From contig NZ_QFFY01000002.1 in NCBI RefSeq assembly GCF_003131205.1, forward strand, positions 124,001-188,000: a stretch of 64,000 nt of DNA, in the 5' to 3' direction. The notes beneath the pieces are model-generated. The model had not been told where the DNA came from. It saw nothing but the letters and a program-made list of their open reading frames with translations, and did no database searches. Source of the DNA: Occallatibacter savannae (GTDB taxonomy: Bacteria; Acidobacteriota; Terriglobia; Terriglobales; Acidobacteriaceae). Each line of letters begins with the position of its first letter. The first letter of the stretch is position 1. Position numbers and translations under genes: made by a program. Below are positions 51,892-61,345 of the stretch, one piece after another.

Positions 51892-53184
51892 ATGCTCCTC
51901 GCCACGCTCGGCGTGCTCACCATTCTCGCACTGATGTCCGCGATCCTCAGCAAGAGGATCTCGCCGATCGTCGCGCTCGTTGTCATTCCGGTTGTCGCCG
52001 CTTTGATTGGCGGCTTCGGGTTGCGCACCGGGAAGTTCATGATCGCGGGCATCGAGAGCATCTCCGGCGTAATTGGGATGTTCGTCTTTGCGATTCTGTT
52101 CTTTGGCACGATGACAGACGCGGGGATGCTGAAGCCGTTCATCGCGTGGCTGCTTCGCGTTATCGGGCGAAAGCCATCGCGCATCGTTCCGGGGACCGCG
52201 CTGCTCGCCCTGCTTGTTCACCTGGACGGATCGGGCGCAGTTACTTTCCTGGTCACGATTCCAGCGGTTCTTCCCCTGTATGACGAGCTTGGCATCGATC
52301 GCCGCATCCTTGCTTGCGTGGCTTCGATGGCAGCCGGGGTGAACTTTCTTCCCTGGACAGGGCCAACGCTGCGCGCCTCCGCGGCGCTGCATCTCTCTCC
52401 GTCAGCGCTCTTCACACCGCTGATTGCCGTGCAGATCGTGGGCCTGATTTTTGTATTTGCAACATCATGGTTGCTTGGCCGACGTGAAGAACGGCGGTTG
52501 GAAGCTCGGGCGATGATACCTAATATCGTTTCGGCTGAATCGAGATTGACGCGGGAGGTTGAGCGCCCGCCCTTCTTTCTGCTGAACGTGCTGATTACGC
52601 TTGTTGTGCTCGGGACGATGATCAGCGGCAAGATCGATCCGGCGATTGCTTTCATGCTCGGCACCGTTATCGCTCTCACGGTAAACTTTCCAAGCCTGAA
52701 GGCGCAGCAGGAGCGCATTGCGGCACATGCGCCGGCGGCCATCCTGATGGCGAGCATTTTGTTCGCCGCAGGCTCGTTTACCGGGATCATGAAAGGCACC
52801 GGGATGGTCACAGCGATGGCATCCGTAGTGGTCAATCACATCCCGCAGCACGGGCTGCGTCTGATTCCTCTCGCGCTCGCCTGCACCTCAATGCCGCTGA
52901 GCCTTTTCTTCGATCCCGACTCGTTCTATTTCGGGGTCCTGCCTGTGCTCGCGAACGCGGCCGCATCGGCGGGGCTGCCCACCGTCACGGTCGCGCACGC
53001 GGCACTGCTCGGACTGCACACCACCGGATTCCCTGTCAGCCCGCTCACCCCTGCCACGTACCTCGTCGTCGGGCTTTCGGACGTCACCCTGGCGCAGCAC
53101 CAGCGCTTCACGATTCCCTTCCTCTTCGCTGCATCACTGTTGATGACCATCACAGCTGTTCTCCTGCGCATCCTTCCGCTGTAA
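51892..53184 (+). CDS. CitMHS-family citrate/organic acid transporter
   Basis: 430 aa membrane protein with about 11-12 hydrophobic helices. The N-terminal SAILSKRISPIVALVVIPV, FAILFFGTMTDAGMLKPF and the HLDGSGAVTFLVTIPA segment are typical of CitMHS proton- or metal-citrate symporters. The ligand may be a tricarboxylate or another organic acid. It lies 14 nt before the AtuA gene, with the same codon style, so these form an operon in which the transporter probably supplies the substrate of the AtuA-type proteins. Confidence 0.85.
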   Translation: MLLATLGVLTILALMSAILSKRISPIVALVVIPVVAALIGGFGLRTGKFMIAGIESISGVIGMFVFAILFFGTMTDAGMLKPFIAWLLRVIGRKPSRIVPGTALLALLVHLDGSGAVTFLVTIPAVLPLYDELGIDRRILACVASMAAGVNFLPWTGPTLRASAALHLSPSALFTPLIAVQIVGLIFVFATSWLLGRREERRLEARAMIPNIVSAESRLTREVERPPFFLLNVLITLVVLGTMISGKIDPAIAFMLGTVIALTVNFPSLKAQQERIAAHAPAAILMASILFAAGSFTGIMKGTGMVTAMASVVVNHIPQHGLRLIPLALACTSMPLSLFFDPDSFYFGVLPVLANAAASAGLPTVTVAHAALLGLHTTGFPVSPLTPATYLVVGLSDVTLAQHQRFTIPFLFAASLLMTITAVLLRILPL

Positions 53185-53198
53185 TCTACTCAGCAGCG

Positions 53199-54530
53199 AT
53201 GAACACTCTTCGAATCGGATGCGGAGCCGGGTACTCGGGCGACCGAATCGATCCAGCAGTCGAGCTGGCCGAAAAGGGAGATATCGCCTATCTCGTGTTT
53301 GAGTGCCTCGCCGAGCGCACGATTGCGATCGCGCAGAAAGCCCGGCTCACAGATCCCGTGGCCGGTTACGATCCGTTGCTCGAAGAGCGGATGCGCGCCG
53401 TCCTACCGATTTGTGCTCAGAAGCATATCCGCATCATCAGCAATATGGGTGCGGCGAATCCGCCGGCAGCGGCGGAAAAGACGCGCGACATCGCGCAACA
53501 GCTCGGGCATCGTGGTCTGCGGATCGCCGCAGTCACCGGCGACGACGTGCTGGAGACTCTTCGAGCCGGTATCGATGAGGTGGACAGCCTCGAGGGCCCG
53601 CTACCGCCGGCTGAAACATGGCTCTCCGCGAACGCCTATCTCGGCGTTGCTCCTATCATCGAGGCGCTGCGGAGCGACGCCGATATCATTCTGACGGGCC
53701 GCGTTGCCGATCCCGCGCTCTTTCTCGCTCCACTGGTGCACGAGTTCCGATGGAGCCTCGAGGACTGGGAACTTCTGGGTAAGGGCACGGCTGTCGGACA
53801 TCTTCTCGAGTGTGCCGGGCAGCTCACGGGAGGCTACTTCGGCGACCCGGGCGTGAAGGACGTGCCCGACCTTGATCGCCTTGGGTTCCCCATCGCCGAA
53901 GTCAGCGAGGATGGGTCGGCAGTGCTCACGAAAATCGACGGCTCGGGTGGTGTGATCAACGCTGCCACCTGTACCGAACAACTGCTTTACGAGATTCAGG
54001 ATCCGGCCGCGTACTACACGCCTGACGTGGTGGCTGATTTCTCCGGGGTTGCTTTTAGTGAACTAGGCCGCGATCGCGTGAGCGTCTCGGGGGCGGCGGG
54101 GCGCATGCGGCCATCGACGCTGAAAGTCTCGATCGGCTACCGCGACGGCTACATTGGCGAGGGCCAGATCTCGTACGCCGGGCCGAACGCCCTTGCCCGC
54201 GCCGAACTGGCACGCGACATTCTGGCGAAGCGCCTGGCGGGACTTGAGATCTCTGAACTTCGGTTTGACTTTATCGGCCTGAATTCGATTCATGGAACGC
54301 AACTCTCCCGCAACGCGGCGGTTCCGCATGAGGTGCGGCTGCGCGCGGCAGGCCGTGCAAGCTCGCTTGCAGCCGCCGCGTGGATAACACGCGAGGTCGA
54401 GGCCCTCTACACAAACGGCCCTGCCGGCGGCGGCGGCGCATCGGGATCGGCTCGGGAAGTGATCGCGATCGCTTCGGCTCTCATCCCGCGCGACGCCGTT
54501 TCACACCGCGTCCAGATTCTGGAGTCCTGA
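53199..54530 (+). CDS. AtuA-family (DUF1446) protein
   Basis: 443 aa cytoplasmic protein. It starts LRIGCGAGYSGDRIDPAVEL and contains YLVFECLAERTIA, IISNMGAANP, ADIILTGRVADPALFLAP and DFIGLNSIHG, as in proteins annotated acyclic terpene utilization AtuA. AtuA accompanies geranyl-CoA carboxylase in Pseudomonas. Here no biotin carboxylase genes follow, so the terpene role is doubtful. Between a CitMHS transporter and the small AtuA-like domain protein, a role in catabolism of an organic acid is more likely (inference). Confidence 0.85.
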   Translation: MNTLRIGCGAGYSGDRIDPAVELAEKGDIAYLVFECLAERTIAIAQKARLTDPVAGYDPLLEERMRAVLPICAQKHIRIISNMGAANPPAAAEKTRDIAQQLGHRGLRIAAVTGDDVLETLRAGIDEVDSLEGPLPPAETWLSANAYLGVAPIIEALRSDADIILTGRVADPALFLAPLVHEFRWSLEDWELLGKGTAVGHLLECAGQLTGGYFGDPGVKDVPDLDRLGFPIAEVSEDGSAVLTKIDGSGGVINAATCTEQLLYEIQDPAAYYTPDVVADFSGVAFSELGRDRVSVSGAAGRMRPSTLKVSIGYRDGYIGEGQISYAGPNALARAELARDILAKRLAGLEISELRFDFIGLNSIHGTQLSRNAAVPHEVRLRAAGRASSLAAAAWITREVEALYTNGPAGGGGASGSAREVIAIASALIPRDAVSHRVQILES

Positions 54531-54532
54531 CC

Positions 54533-54832
54533 ATGCTTCTCCACCAGCTTGCGCACTCCCGCACGGGCGACAAAGGAAACCTCGTTACCATCTCGCTGAT
54601 CGCTTATCGCAAAGAGGATTTCGCGCTGATTGAGGAGAAGGTCACGGTGGAGCGCGTGGCTGGGCATTTTTCGGAGCTCATCGAAGGTCCCGTCCAGCGC
54701 TACAGCCTGCCACAACTGGGTGCGCTGAACTTCGTCCTGCGACGGCCGGTTTCGAACAGCGTTACCCGCTCCCTTGCTCTCGATGCGCACGGCAAGTGCC
54801 TCGGATCAGCACTGCTGGCGATGGAGATCTAG
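54533..54832 (+). CDS. Small AtuA-associated protein
   Basis: 99 aa, starting 2 nt after the AtuA stop. It begins MLLHQLAHSRTGDKGNLVTIS and contains ALNFVLRRPVSNSVTRSLALDAHGK. This matches the ferredoxin-fold domain that in many genomes is fused to the C-terminus of AtuA or encoded just after it. It is likely a subunit of the AtuA complex. Its catalytic role is unknown. Confidence 0.8.
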   Translation: MLLHQLAHSRTGDKGNLVTISLIAYRKEDFALIEEKVTVERVAGHFSELIEGPVQRYSLPQLGALNFVLRRPVSNSVTRSLALDAHGKCLGSALLAMEI

Positions 54833-54964
54833 TTCGGGTTCTGATCTGCTCAGGCAATCGCCGCCTATGAAAAGCACGCGGACCGAGAGTTTCGCGAGCT
54901 TGGTTTACCGCGATTGCGCCGCCGCGCTTACAATGTCTTCGCGTCGTAGCACAAGGAGAAAAAG

Positions 54965-55828
54965 GTGCGGAAACTTTCGAGAAGATCATTTGTGAAACAG
55001 GCGGGCATGTGTGTAGCGCTGGGGGAACTTCTGCTGTCGGGAGAGAAGTCGGCCTTTGCGGATCCACTCGGGCTTCCCATTGGGTGCCAAACGTGGCCGG
55101 TGCGGAGCATGATCGAGAAGGACTTTCCGGGTACGCTGAAGCAACTGGCTGCTGCGGGGTTCAAGAGCATCGAGATGTGCTCGCCCGTAGGGTACGCGGA
55201 CTCAGGTTTCGGGGGGCTGAAGAAGTACAGCGGAAAAGAGCTGCGATCGATCATTCAGGATGCGGGGCTGACGTGCGTGAGCAGTCATTTCTCGCTCGAT
55301 GAATTGCGCAAGGATCAGGACGGGCGCATTGCGTGGGCGAAAGATGTGGGTATGACGCAGATGCTCGTTGCCAGCCTGGGCGGTCCGAAGAGTCCCACGA
55401 CGGATGATGTGAAGCGCGCCGCGGCGGAGTACGAGAAGATTGGTGAGCGCGCCGCGGCCGCAGGAATTGTGCAGGGGCTTCACAATGAGGATTTCGAGTG
55501 CACAACGGTGGATGGACAGCGGACGTACGACCTCTTGTTCAAGCTTCTCGATCCGAAGGCTGTGAAGTTCCAGTTTCAGGTATCGACCATCGCGGAGGGT
55601 TTTGACGCGGCGGAGTATTTCACGAAGTATCCCGGCCGATTCATCTCCATGCACGTGCAGGGATGGTCAGCGAAGTCGCGCTCGATTGTGCCGGTGGGCC
55701 AGGGCACGCTCGACTGGAAAAAGATCTTTGCCGCGGCGAAGACCGGAGGTATCAAGAACTACTTCGTTGAGATGGAACTGCCCTTGATGAAAGCAAGCGT
55801 GCCGTATCTGCACCAGCTTCAGGTGTGA
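54965..55828 (+). CDS. Tat-exported sugar phosphate isomerase/epimerase (TIM barrel)
   Basis: 287 aa. The N-terminus RKLSRRSFVKQAGMCVALG is a twin-arginine signal. The rest is a xylose-isomerase-like (AP2Ec) barrel: GCQTWPVRSM, FKSIEMCSP, SSHFSLDEL, LHNEDFE, SMHVQGWS and YFVEMELP (metal-ligand Glu and His positions). The export signal shows it acts in the periplasm. It lies 87 nt before a Tat-exported Gfo/Idh/MocA oxidoreductase; such pairs often act in oxidation-epimerisation of sugars. The exact sugar is unknown. The GTG start follows AAGGAGAAAAAG. Confidence 0.85.
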   Translation: MRKLSRRSFVKQAGMCVALGELLLSGEKSAFADPLGLPIGCQTWPVRSMIEKDFPGTLKQLAAAGFKSIEMCSPVGYADSGFGGLKKYSGKELRSIIQDAGLTCVSSHFSLDELRKDQDGRIAWAKDVGMTQMLVASLGGPKSPTTDDVKRAAAEYEKIGERAAAAGIVQGLHNEDFECTTVDGQRTYDLLFKLLDPKAVKFQFQVSTIAEGFDAAEYFTKYPGRFISMHVQGWSAKSRSIVPVGQGTLDWKKIFAAAKTGGIKNYFVEMELPLMKASVPYLHQLQV

Positions 55829-55915
55829 GTGAAGAGGCATGAGCTCGGCCGTTGCCGCACGCAGCAACGGCAAGTGCCTTGAATGTGGTTCCCATGAGAA
55901 AGGGTTACGAATAGC

Positions 55916-57421
55916 ATGAATCGCCGCGAGTTTCTTGAGACCGCTTCCGCATCCGCTTGTTTCACCATTCTTCCAAGGCACGTAGTGGCCGGAAGCGGAG
56001 CGATCGCTCCGAGCGACAAGATCACGCTTGCGCATATCGGCACGGGCACGCAGGGACTTCGGGAGATGCCAAGGCTGATGGGGAACCCGGAGATCCAGGT
56101 TGTTGCCGTCTGCGACCCTTCGAAAAACGCGATCGGGTATCGGGACTGGGGGAAGGACGACCTTCTGAATCAGCTGCGGACGGTTCTCGATAAGCCCGAG
56201 TGGAGGTCCGGGACTGAAGGCACCGTGCCGGGAGGCCGCGACGCCGCGAAAGATTTTGTGGATACCTACTATGCGAACGAGAAAGCTGCCGGCGGGAGGA
56301 ATGGCTGCTCGTCGTATGCCGATTTCCGTGAGCTTCTGGAGAAAGAAAAGGATGTAGATGCCGTCAAGATAATGACTCCGGATCATCTTCACGGTGTGAT
56401 CAGCATTGCGTGCATGAAGAGGGGCAAACACGTCATTATGCACAAGCCCATCGCCAATCGATTGCACGAGGCAAAAATGGTGATCGATACCGCGCGTCAG
56501 AAGAAGGTCGCGACGCACTTCATGCCGTGGGAGTCCAATGGATCGATGGATCAGGTGATGGCGTGGATCAACGGCGGCGCGATCGGCACTCTCCGCGAAA
56601 TTCATAACTGGTCGAATCGCCCCGTCTGGCCGCAGTACACGACGGTGCCCAGCGCGGCGCCAGTTCCGGATGGCTTCGACTGGGATTTGTGGCTTGGTCC
56701 CGAGGCTGAGCGCCCCTACTCGCCCGACTACACGCACATGGTCTTCCGCGGGTGGTATGACTTCGGCGGCGGCTCGATGGCGGATATGGGTCATTACAGC
56801 CTGTGGACTGTGTTCAACGCCCTCGATCTGAAATCGCCGACGAGCATCGAACCTGCGTTTACTCATGTATGCGGATTCAAAGACGGGATCGCCTACCAGG
56901 TACAGAACGACTACTCTTTTCCGACGGCTTCAGCCGTTCGCTTCAAGTACCCGGCGTGCGGGGGGCGGCCGGCCGTGGATCTTGTGTGGTACGACGGCGG
57001 GATGCGGCCTCCGACGCCGGAAGAGCTTGAGAAGACGAATGAGGAGCTTCCGGTCGAGGGCATGATGTTCGTCGGCAGCAAGGGGAAGATCCTCTCAGGG
57101 TTTCAGCTGGAGGATCCGCATCTGATCGGCCAGGGAGAGATGCCCAAAGATGCGGCTGGGCCAGCTCATGGGCGCGGGCAGCAGGTAGCGCCGAGCATGC
57201 GACAGTGGATTGCGGCGGTGCGCGGTGGAGCGGAGCAGCCTGCTTCGAGCTTTCTGAACGCGTGGCCCATCTCAGAGGCAGTGAACCTGTATGCTGTGTC
57301 GCTGCGGACGGGCAAGAAGCTGCTGTATGACGCCCAGTCTCAGAAGATCACCAATGTGCCGGAGGCGAACAAGTATCTGGCGCGGGAGTACCGGAAGGGC
57401 TGGGATCCGCAAGCACTCTAG
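55916..57421 (+). CDS. Tat-exported Gfo/Idh/MocA-family oxidoreductase
   Basis: 501 aa. It begins MNRREFLETASASACFTILP, a Tat signal. The Rossmann domain (ITLAHIGTGTQGLREMP, VVAVCDPSKN) covers about residues 35-190 and includes the Gfo motif EKEKDVDAVKIMTPDHLHG and KHVIMHKPIAN with the catalytic Lys. The C-terminal domain (WDLWLGPEAERPYSPDYTH, GGSMADMGHYSLWTVFNAL) is of the longer acidobacterial/planctomycete type. It probably carries bound NAD and acts on sugars with the preceding isomerase. A BtuF-like gene follows after 15 nt. Confidence 0.88.
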   Translation: MNRREFLETASASACFTILPRHVVAGSGAIAPSDKITLAHIGTGTQGLREMPRLMGNPEIQVVAVCDPSKNAIGYRDWGKDDLLNQLRTVLDKPEWRSGTEGTVPGGRDAAKDFVDTYYANEKAAGGRNGCSSYADFRELLEKEKDVDAVKIMTPDHLHGVISIACMKRGKHVIMHKPIANRLHEAKMVIDTARQKKVATHFMPWESNGSMDQVMAWINGGAIGTLREIHNWSNRPVWPQYTTVPSAAPVPDGFDWDLWLGPEAERPYSPDYTHMVFRGWYDFGGGSMADMGHYSLWTVFNALDLKSPTSIEPAFTHVCGFKDGIAYQVQNDYSFPTASAVRFKYPACGGRPAVDLVWYDGGMRPPTPEELEKTNEELPVEGMMFVGSKGKILSGFQLEDPHLIGQGEMPKDAAGPAHGRGQQVAPSMRQWIAAVRGGAEQPASSFLNAWPISEAVNLYAVSLRTGKKLLYDAQSQKITNVPEANKYLAREYRKGWDPQAL

Positions 57422-57436
57422 CGATACTCTGCTCTC

Positions 57437-58258
57437 ATGGCCTTCGGTATGTCGGCAGATCATGGGTCTTTCCCCCGCCGCATCGTCTGTCTCTCCGATG
57501 AGGCTGCCGAGCTTATTTACCTTCTTGGCGAAGAGGATCGAATTGTAGGAGTTTCAGGGTTCTCAACGCGACCGCCCGAGGTGCGCAGCAAGCCGCGCGT
57601 CTCTACTTTCAAGGATGCAAACTTCGACGCGATCGCCCAACTCGAGCCCGACCTTCTGATCACCTACTCCGACGTGCAGGCCGAGATTTCCCGCGAAGCC
57701 TCCCTCAGAGGCCTCGCGGTGCTCAACTGCAATCAGCGGAGCCTTGCCGAGATCTTCGACACGGTTGCGATGCTCGCCCGCATTTTAGGAAAAGCGGACG
57801 ACGGAGGCCGGTTTATTGCAGAGTGGCGATTGGGCTTGGAGGAGATTGCATCGAAGGCGGCGCGGTTCACGCGGCGTCTCCGTGTCTATTTCGAAGAATG
57901 GAACGAGCCGCTGATCAGCGGCATCCAGTGGGTAGAGGAGCTTGTGGAGATTGCCGGCGGCGAGCCGATTTTCCCTGAGCTTCGAACGCGGCGCAAAGCG
58001 GAGGACCGGGTGGTGTCGTGGGAGCAGGTTGTCGAACGGAACCCGGACATCATCCTTGCATCATGGTGTGGGATGAAGGTGAATCACGACGAGATCAGGG
58101 CGCGGCCCGGGGCCGACAAGGTCAGCGCCGTCCGTAGCGGACAGATCCATGAGATTCCCTCATCGATTATTCTTCAGCCCGGACCCGCGGCGCTGACGGA
58201 AGGCGTGCGCCTGATTCATCGGATCCTCTCGGAAACTGTCAGCCCGGATCGGAGATAA
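57437..58258 (+). CDS. BtuF-like cobalamin/metal-chelate binding protein
   Basis: 273 aa periplasmic-binding-protein fold (PF01497 type): RIVCLSDEAAELIYLLGEEDRIVG, FDAIAQLEPDLLITYSD, a long connecting helix, and VVERNPDIILASWCG. These are typical of proteins annotated cobalamin-binding. No signal peptide or lipobox is visible, which is unusual for this fold. No btuCD genes are nearby, so a transport role is unproven. It lies 15 nt after the oxidoreductase gene and is convergent with the MFS gene. Confidence 0.75.
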   Translation: MAFGMSADHGSFPRRIVCLSDEAAELIYLLGEEDRIVGVSGFSTRPPEVRSKPRVSTFKDANFDAIAQLEPDLLITYSDVQAEISREASLRGLAVLNCNQRSLAEIFDTVAMLARILGKADDGGRFIAEWRLGLEEIASKAARFTRRLRVYFEEWNEPLISGIQWVEELVEIAGGEPIFPELRTRRKAEDRVVSWEQVVERNPDIILASWCGMKVNHDEIRARPGADKVSAVRSGQIHEIPSSIILQPGPAALTEGVRLIHRILSETVSPDRR

Positions 58259-58270
58259 GAGCAGCGCTGA

Positions 58271-59641
58271 CTATGCATCCTGGATGCTTAGGGTCTGCGG
58301 ATCGCGGACGCGCTGCATGAGAAGCGCCGCAATCATGAGGAACACGCCGCCGGCGATGATGGCGTAGATGCGGTTGTTGCCGAGCAGATGGATCATGATC
58401 CACCCGAAGAAGAGCGAGGCCAGAATTTCCGGCGTCACGATGAAGAAGTTGAAGATGCCCATGTAGACGCCGGTGCGCTCGGGCGGGATGGAGGCCGCCA
58501 GCACGGCATAGGGCATGGACAGCGTGCTCGCCCATGCGATGCCGACGCCCACCATCGTCAGAAGCAGGAGCCACTTGTCGTGGATCACGACAACGGACAT
58601 GAGGCCCAGCGCTCCTGTGAGCAGGCATAGAGAGTGGGTATGCTTGCGCCCCAGCTTGCGCGCGAGGCCCGGCAGAGCGAACGAAAAGAGGAAACATACG
58701 GCAGAGTACACGGCGAAGCAGTTCCCGCCCCACTCGACGCCCGCCTGATACAGGGGCGATTTCGTGTCGTTTGCGCCGAAGACGTTGTGCGCCACGGCAA
58801 CGGGAAAGTAGAGCCACATGCAGAAGAGGCCGAGCCAGGTGCAGAACTGGACGGGACCGAGGCGCCGCATTGTTGGTGGCATCTCGCGAATCGCGGCGAG
58901 GATTTCGCGCACGTTCGCGGAGAGGCCTGTCTTTTGCGCTTTTGCGCTGCGAAACGCCTCCATGTCCGGCGGCGGGTATTCTTTCGTGGTCAACACCGTC
59001 CATAAAACCGCGCCCATGAACGCCACGGCGCCAAGGTAAAAGGAGATCCGCACCACGGTCGGTACCGCGCGGGTGTCGCCCAGCTTTTGATGCACATGAA
59101 AAAAGGTGGAAAGAATGTACGGCAGCGCCGACGAAAAAGATGCTCCCAGCCCAATGAAAAGACTCTGCATCGCGAACCCCGATGTGCGTTGCCCCTCAGG
59201 GAGAAGGTCGGCGACAAACGCGCGAAAGGGCTCCATGCTCACGTTGATCGACGCGTCCAGAATCCAGAGCATTCCCGCAGCCATCCAAAGCGCCGAAGCG
59301 TTCGGCATCAGGATCAGCATCAGCGAACTCAGAATCGCGCCCGTCAGAAAGTACGGCCGCCTTCTCCCCAGCCGTCCCCACGTGTGATCGCTCGCATGCC
59401 CAATCAGAGGCTGCACAATCATTCCGGTCAATGGAGCTGCGAGCCAGAAGATCGGAATCTGACTGGCGCGCGCGCCGAGATACTCGTAGATGGCGCTCAT
59501 GTTGGCCATCTGCAGTCCCCAGCCGAACTGGATGCCGAGGAAGCCGAAACTCATGTTCCAGATCTGCCAGAAGCTGCGCTCCGGCTTGCGGATGTACGTC
59601 ACGGTCTTTGTTGCGGAGGCGGCTGTTTGCGGTGTGCTCAT
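58271..59641 (-). CDS. MFS/GPH-type sugar transporter
   Basis: 456 aa with about 12 transmembrane helices. The N-terminal WQIWNMSFGFLGIQFGWGLQ, PLIGHASDHTWGRLGRRRPY (conserved loop 2-3 motif D-x3-GRR-P) and the later PALARKLGRKHTHS fit the sucrose/maltose-type GPH and plant-like SUT branch. It is probably a proton-coupled importer of alpha-glucosides such as maltose in the inner membrane. It starts 9 nt after the GH13 gene on the same strand, so hydrolysis and uptake are coupled in one operon. Confidence 0.85.
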   Translation of the reverse strand: MSTPQTAASATKTVTYIRKPERSFWQIWNMSFGFLGIQFGWGLQMANMSAIYEYLGARASQIPIFWLAAPLTGMIVQPLIGHASDHTWGRLGRRRPYFLTGAILSSLMLILMPNASALWMAAGMLWILDASINVSMEPFRAFVADLLPEGQRTSGFAMQSLFIGLGASFSSALPYILSTFFHVHQKLGDTRAVPTVVRISFYLGAVAFMGAVLWTVLTTKEYPPPDMEAFRSAKAQKTGLSANVREILAAIREMPPTMRRLGPVQFCTWLGLFCMWLYFPVAVAHNVFGANDTKSPLYQAGVEWGGNCFAVYSAVCFLFSFALPGLARKLGRKHTHSLCLLTGALGLMSVVVIHDKWLLLLTMVGVGIAWASTLSMPYAVLAASIPPERTGVYMGIFNFFIVTPEILASLFFGWIMIHLLGNNRIYAIIAGGVFLMIAALLMQRVRDPQTLSIQDA

Positions 59642-59650
59642 CGTTTCTTC

Positions 59651-61048
59651 CTATTGGACCTGCCTCTGAAAGATGCGGGCCTCGAAGGCATTCAGCGATA
59701 TAAACGGAACGGCGACAGATTCCGGTTTCGAGACTGGAAGTTCGATCTCTTTCCAGTTCCCGCTTGCCTCCACGCTCCCGCGGAACGGAGTGCTCGAGAG
59801 ATTCACCGCAACGAGGAATTCCTCAGCGCCGGACCTACGCAGGTAAGTTACGATATGCTGCTCGTCGCTGTTATGCAACCAGATGGTTGCGCCCTGCTGA
59901 AGCGCCGTATGCTCGTGATGCAACGTATCCATCTCGGAGTAGAACTTCGAGTATTCGGGGTGCCACTCTCCTGCCTGCCAGAAGATCTTCTGCGGCTCGA
60001 ACAGAGCCGGCGCCCGCGACTGTGTCGAATCCCCGACCTCCATCCCGTTGTAGATCAAAGGGGCTCCATCGAGAGTGAACATCAGGACGGAGGCCGCAAT
60101 TGCGCCGGGAAAGCCGTAGCGCGTTACCGCCCGGAACTCGTCGTGGTCGTCGCTCATGCGCAGGTGAAGTGCGCCTTTGGGGAACAGCTTCTGCTGCTGC
60201 TCGAAGGTTTCGCGAATCTCGGTGGCCGGGTTTCCATTCATGACCACATCGTCGACTGCGTGCATCATGGGCCATGCATAATCCATGTCGAACGCACTGC
60301 GCAGCAGTTCGGGCTTGCTCGCTTCGGCCAGCATCATGAGGTCGGGCTTGGCCTGTTCCAGTTCCCTGCGCGCCTGCTCCCAGAAGTCGGTGGGAACTTC
60401 GCCTGCCGCGTCGCAGCGGAATCCATCCAGATCGAATTCTTTAATCCAGTGGAGCAGCATGTCGGTCATGTAGCGACGCAGCTTCGGATTGGTGTAGTCG
60501 AGCGCTGCGACGTCTGTCCAGTCGTAGGGCGAGGTAATCTGGCCGTCTTTGCCTTTGCGGTAAAAGTCGGGATGCGCCATCATCACGCTGTCCCACGCGG
60601 TATGGTTAGCGACGATATCGATGATGATCTTCATCTGCCGCTTGTGCGTCTCCTGCACGAGGCGATGCATGTCGTCTTTGGTGCCGAGCGCGGGATCGAT
60701 GGCGTAGTAGTCGCGGACCGCGTAGGGGCTTCCCAGCGATCCTTTTTTCTTCAGCTGTCCGTCAGGGTGGATCGGCATGAGCCAGACGATGTTGACGCCT
60801 AGCTTCTTCAGATCGTCCAGACGCGCGGTCACGCCGTTCAAATCGCCCGCAGGCGAGAACGAGCGCACGAACACCTGGTATACCGTTCCCGATTTCAGCC
60901 AATCCGGAGAGTGCCTGGCGTCGAGCGAGGCGATGTTTGGATCAGCTGTCTGTGCGTGACTTTGATTTCCGGTCCCAGGTGAAGCGGCAAAAATGCAACA
61001 AGCGAGTGCAACGAACAGCCTCGACTTCATAGCGGGAAAGCATAGCAT
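59651..61048 (-). CDS. Exported GH13 alpha-amylase-family enzyme
   Basis: 465 aa; a shorter start at 61030 (MKSRLF) would place the signal peptide better. The signal ends near SHAQ (residue 33). GH13 motifs: VYQVFVRSFS, IVWLMPIHPDG, IIIDIVANHTAWDS, the nucleophile Asp213 in DGFRCDAAG, the acid Glu242 in MLAEASKP and the third acid in SDDHDE. It cleaves alpha-glucosidic links in the periplasm; cyclomaltodextrinase, neopullulanase or oligo-glucosidase are the likely activities. It is the first gene of an operon with the downstream sugar transporter. Confidence 0.9.
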   Translation of the reverse strand: MLCFPAMKSRLFVALACCIFAASPGTGNQSHAQTADPNIASLDARHSPDWLKSGTVYQVFVRSFSPAGDLNGVTARLDDLKKLGVNIVWLMPIHPDGQLKKKGSLGSPYAVRDYYAIDPALGTKDDMHRLVQETHKRQMKIIIDIVANHTAWDSVMMAHPDFYRKGKDGQITSPYDWTDVAALDYTNPKLRRYMTDMLLHWIKEFDLDGFRCDAAGEVPTDFWEQARRELEQAKPDLMMLAEASKPELLRSAFDMDYAWPMMHAVDDVVMNGNPATEIRETFEQQQKLFPKGALHLRMSDDHDEFRAVTRYGFPGAIAASVLMFTLDGAPLIYNGMEVGDSTQSRAPALFEPQKIFWQAGEWHPEYSKFYSEMDTLHHEHTALQQGATIWLHNSDEQHIVTYLRRSGAEEFLVAVNLSSTPFRGSVEASGNWKEIELPVSKPESVAVPFISLNAFEARIFQRQVQ

Positions 61049-61345
61049 CCCAAATGCTCAACCCGCCATGACAAAAGGCCATGCCGATTGTCAGGCTGTG
61101 CGCTTTACAAAAAGCGCCAGGGCACGACTCCAAAGCTTGCTTGAGACTGCTGACAGTCATGCAAAAGCTGTCGAAACCGTCCCTCAGCGGCTAAAGCCGC
61201 GCTATGGTGAGCCCCTTTCGGCACGACTGAAGTCGCGCCCTGTCAAGTCCGTGCTGAATCGAGCCCTCTTCAGCAAACTGCGAAGTCGTGCCTCTTCAGG
61301 ACGCTGAACCAGGAACTGAAGACTGACATGAAACTGACAACTGCC
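61049..61345. other. Intergenic region with palindromic element copy D
   Basis: No gene seen. It holds two-hairpin element copy D (61175-61246) and, near 61311-61345, heptameric GAACTGAAGACTGACA-type repeats similar to those at 24.4 and 25.0 kb. Confidence 0.55.
61175..61246. repeat. Two-hairpin interspersed element, copy D
   Basis: Hairpin A is GCGGC-TAAA-GCCGC (61187-61200), preceded by GAAACCGTCCC as in copy A. Hairpin B is GGCACGAC-TGAA-GTCGCGCC (61220-61239), followed by CTGTCAA. Confidence 0.7.

Noticed and set aside
59087..60802. 571-aa plus-strand frame opposite the MFS and GH13 genes
   Set aside because: Both genes on the other strand have full motif sets; this frame has none and mixes unrelated composition.
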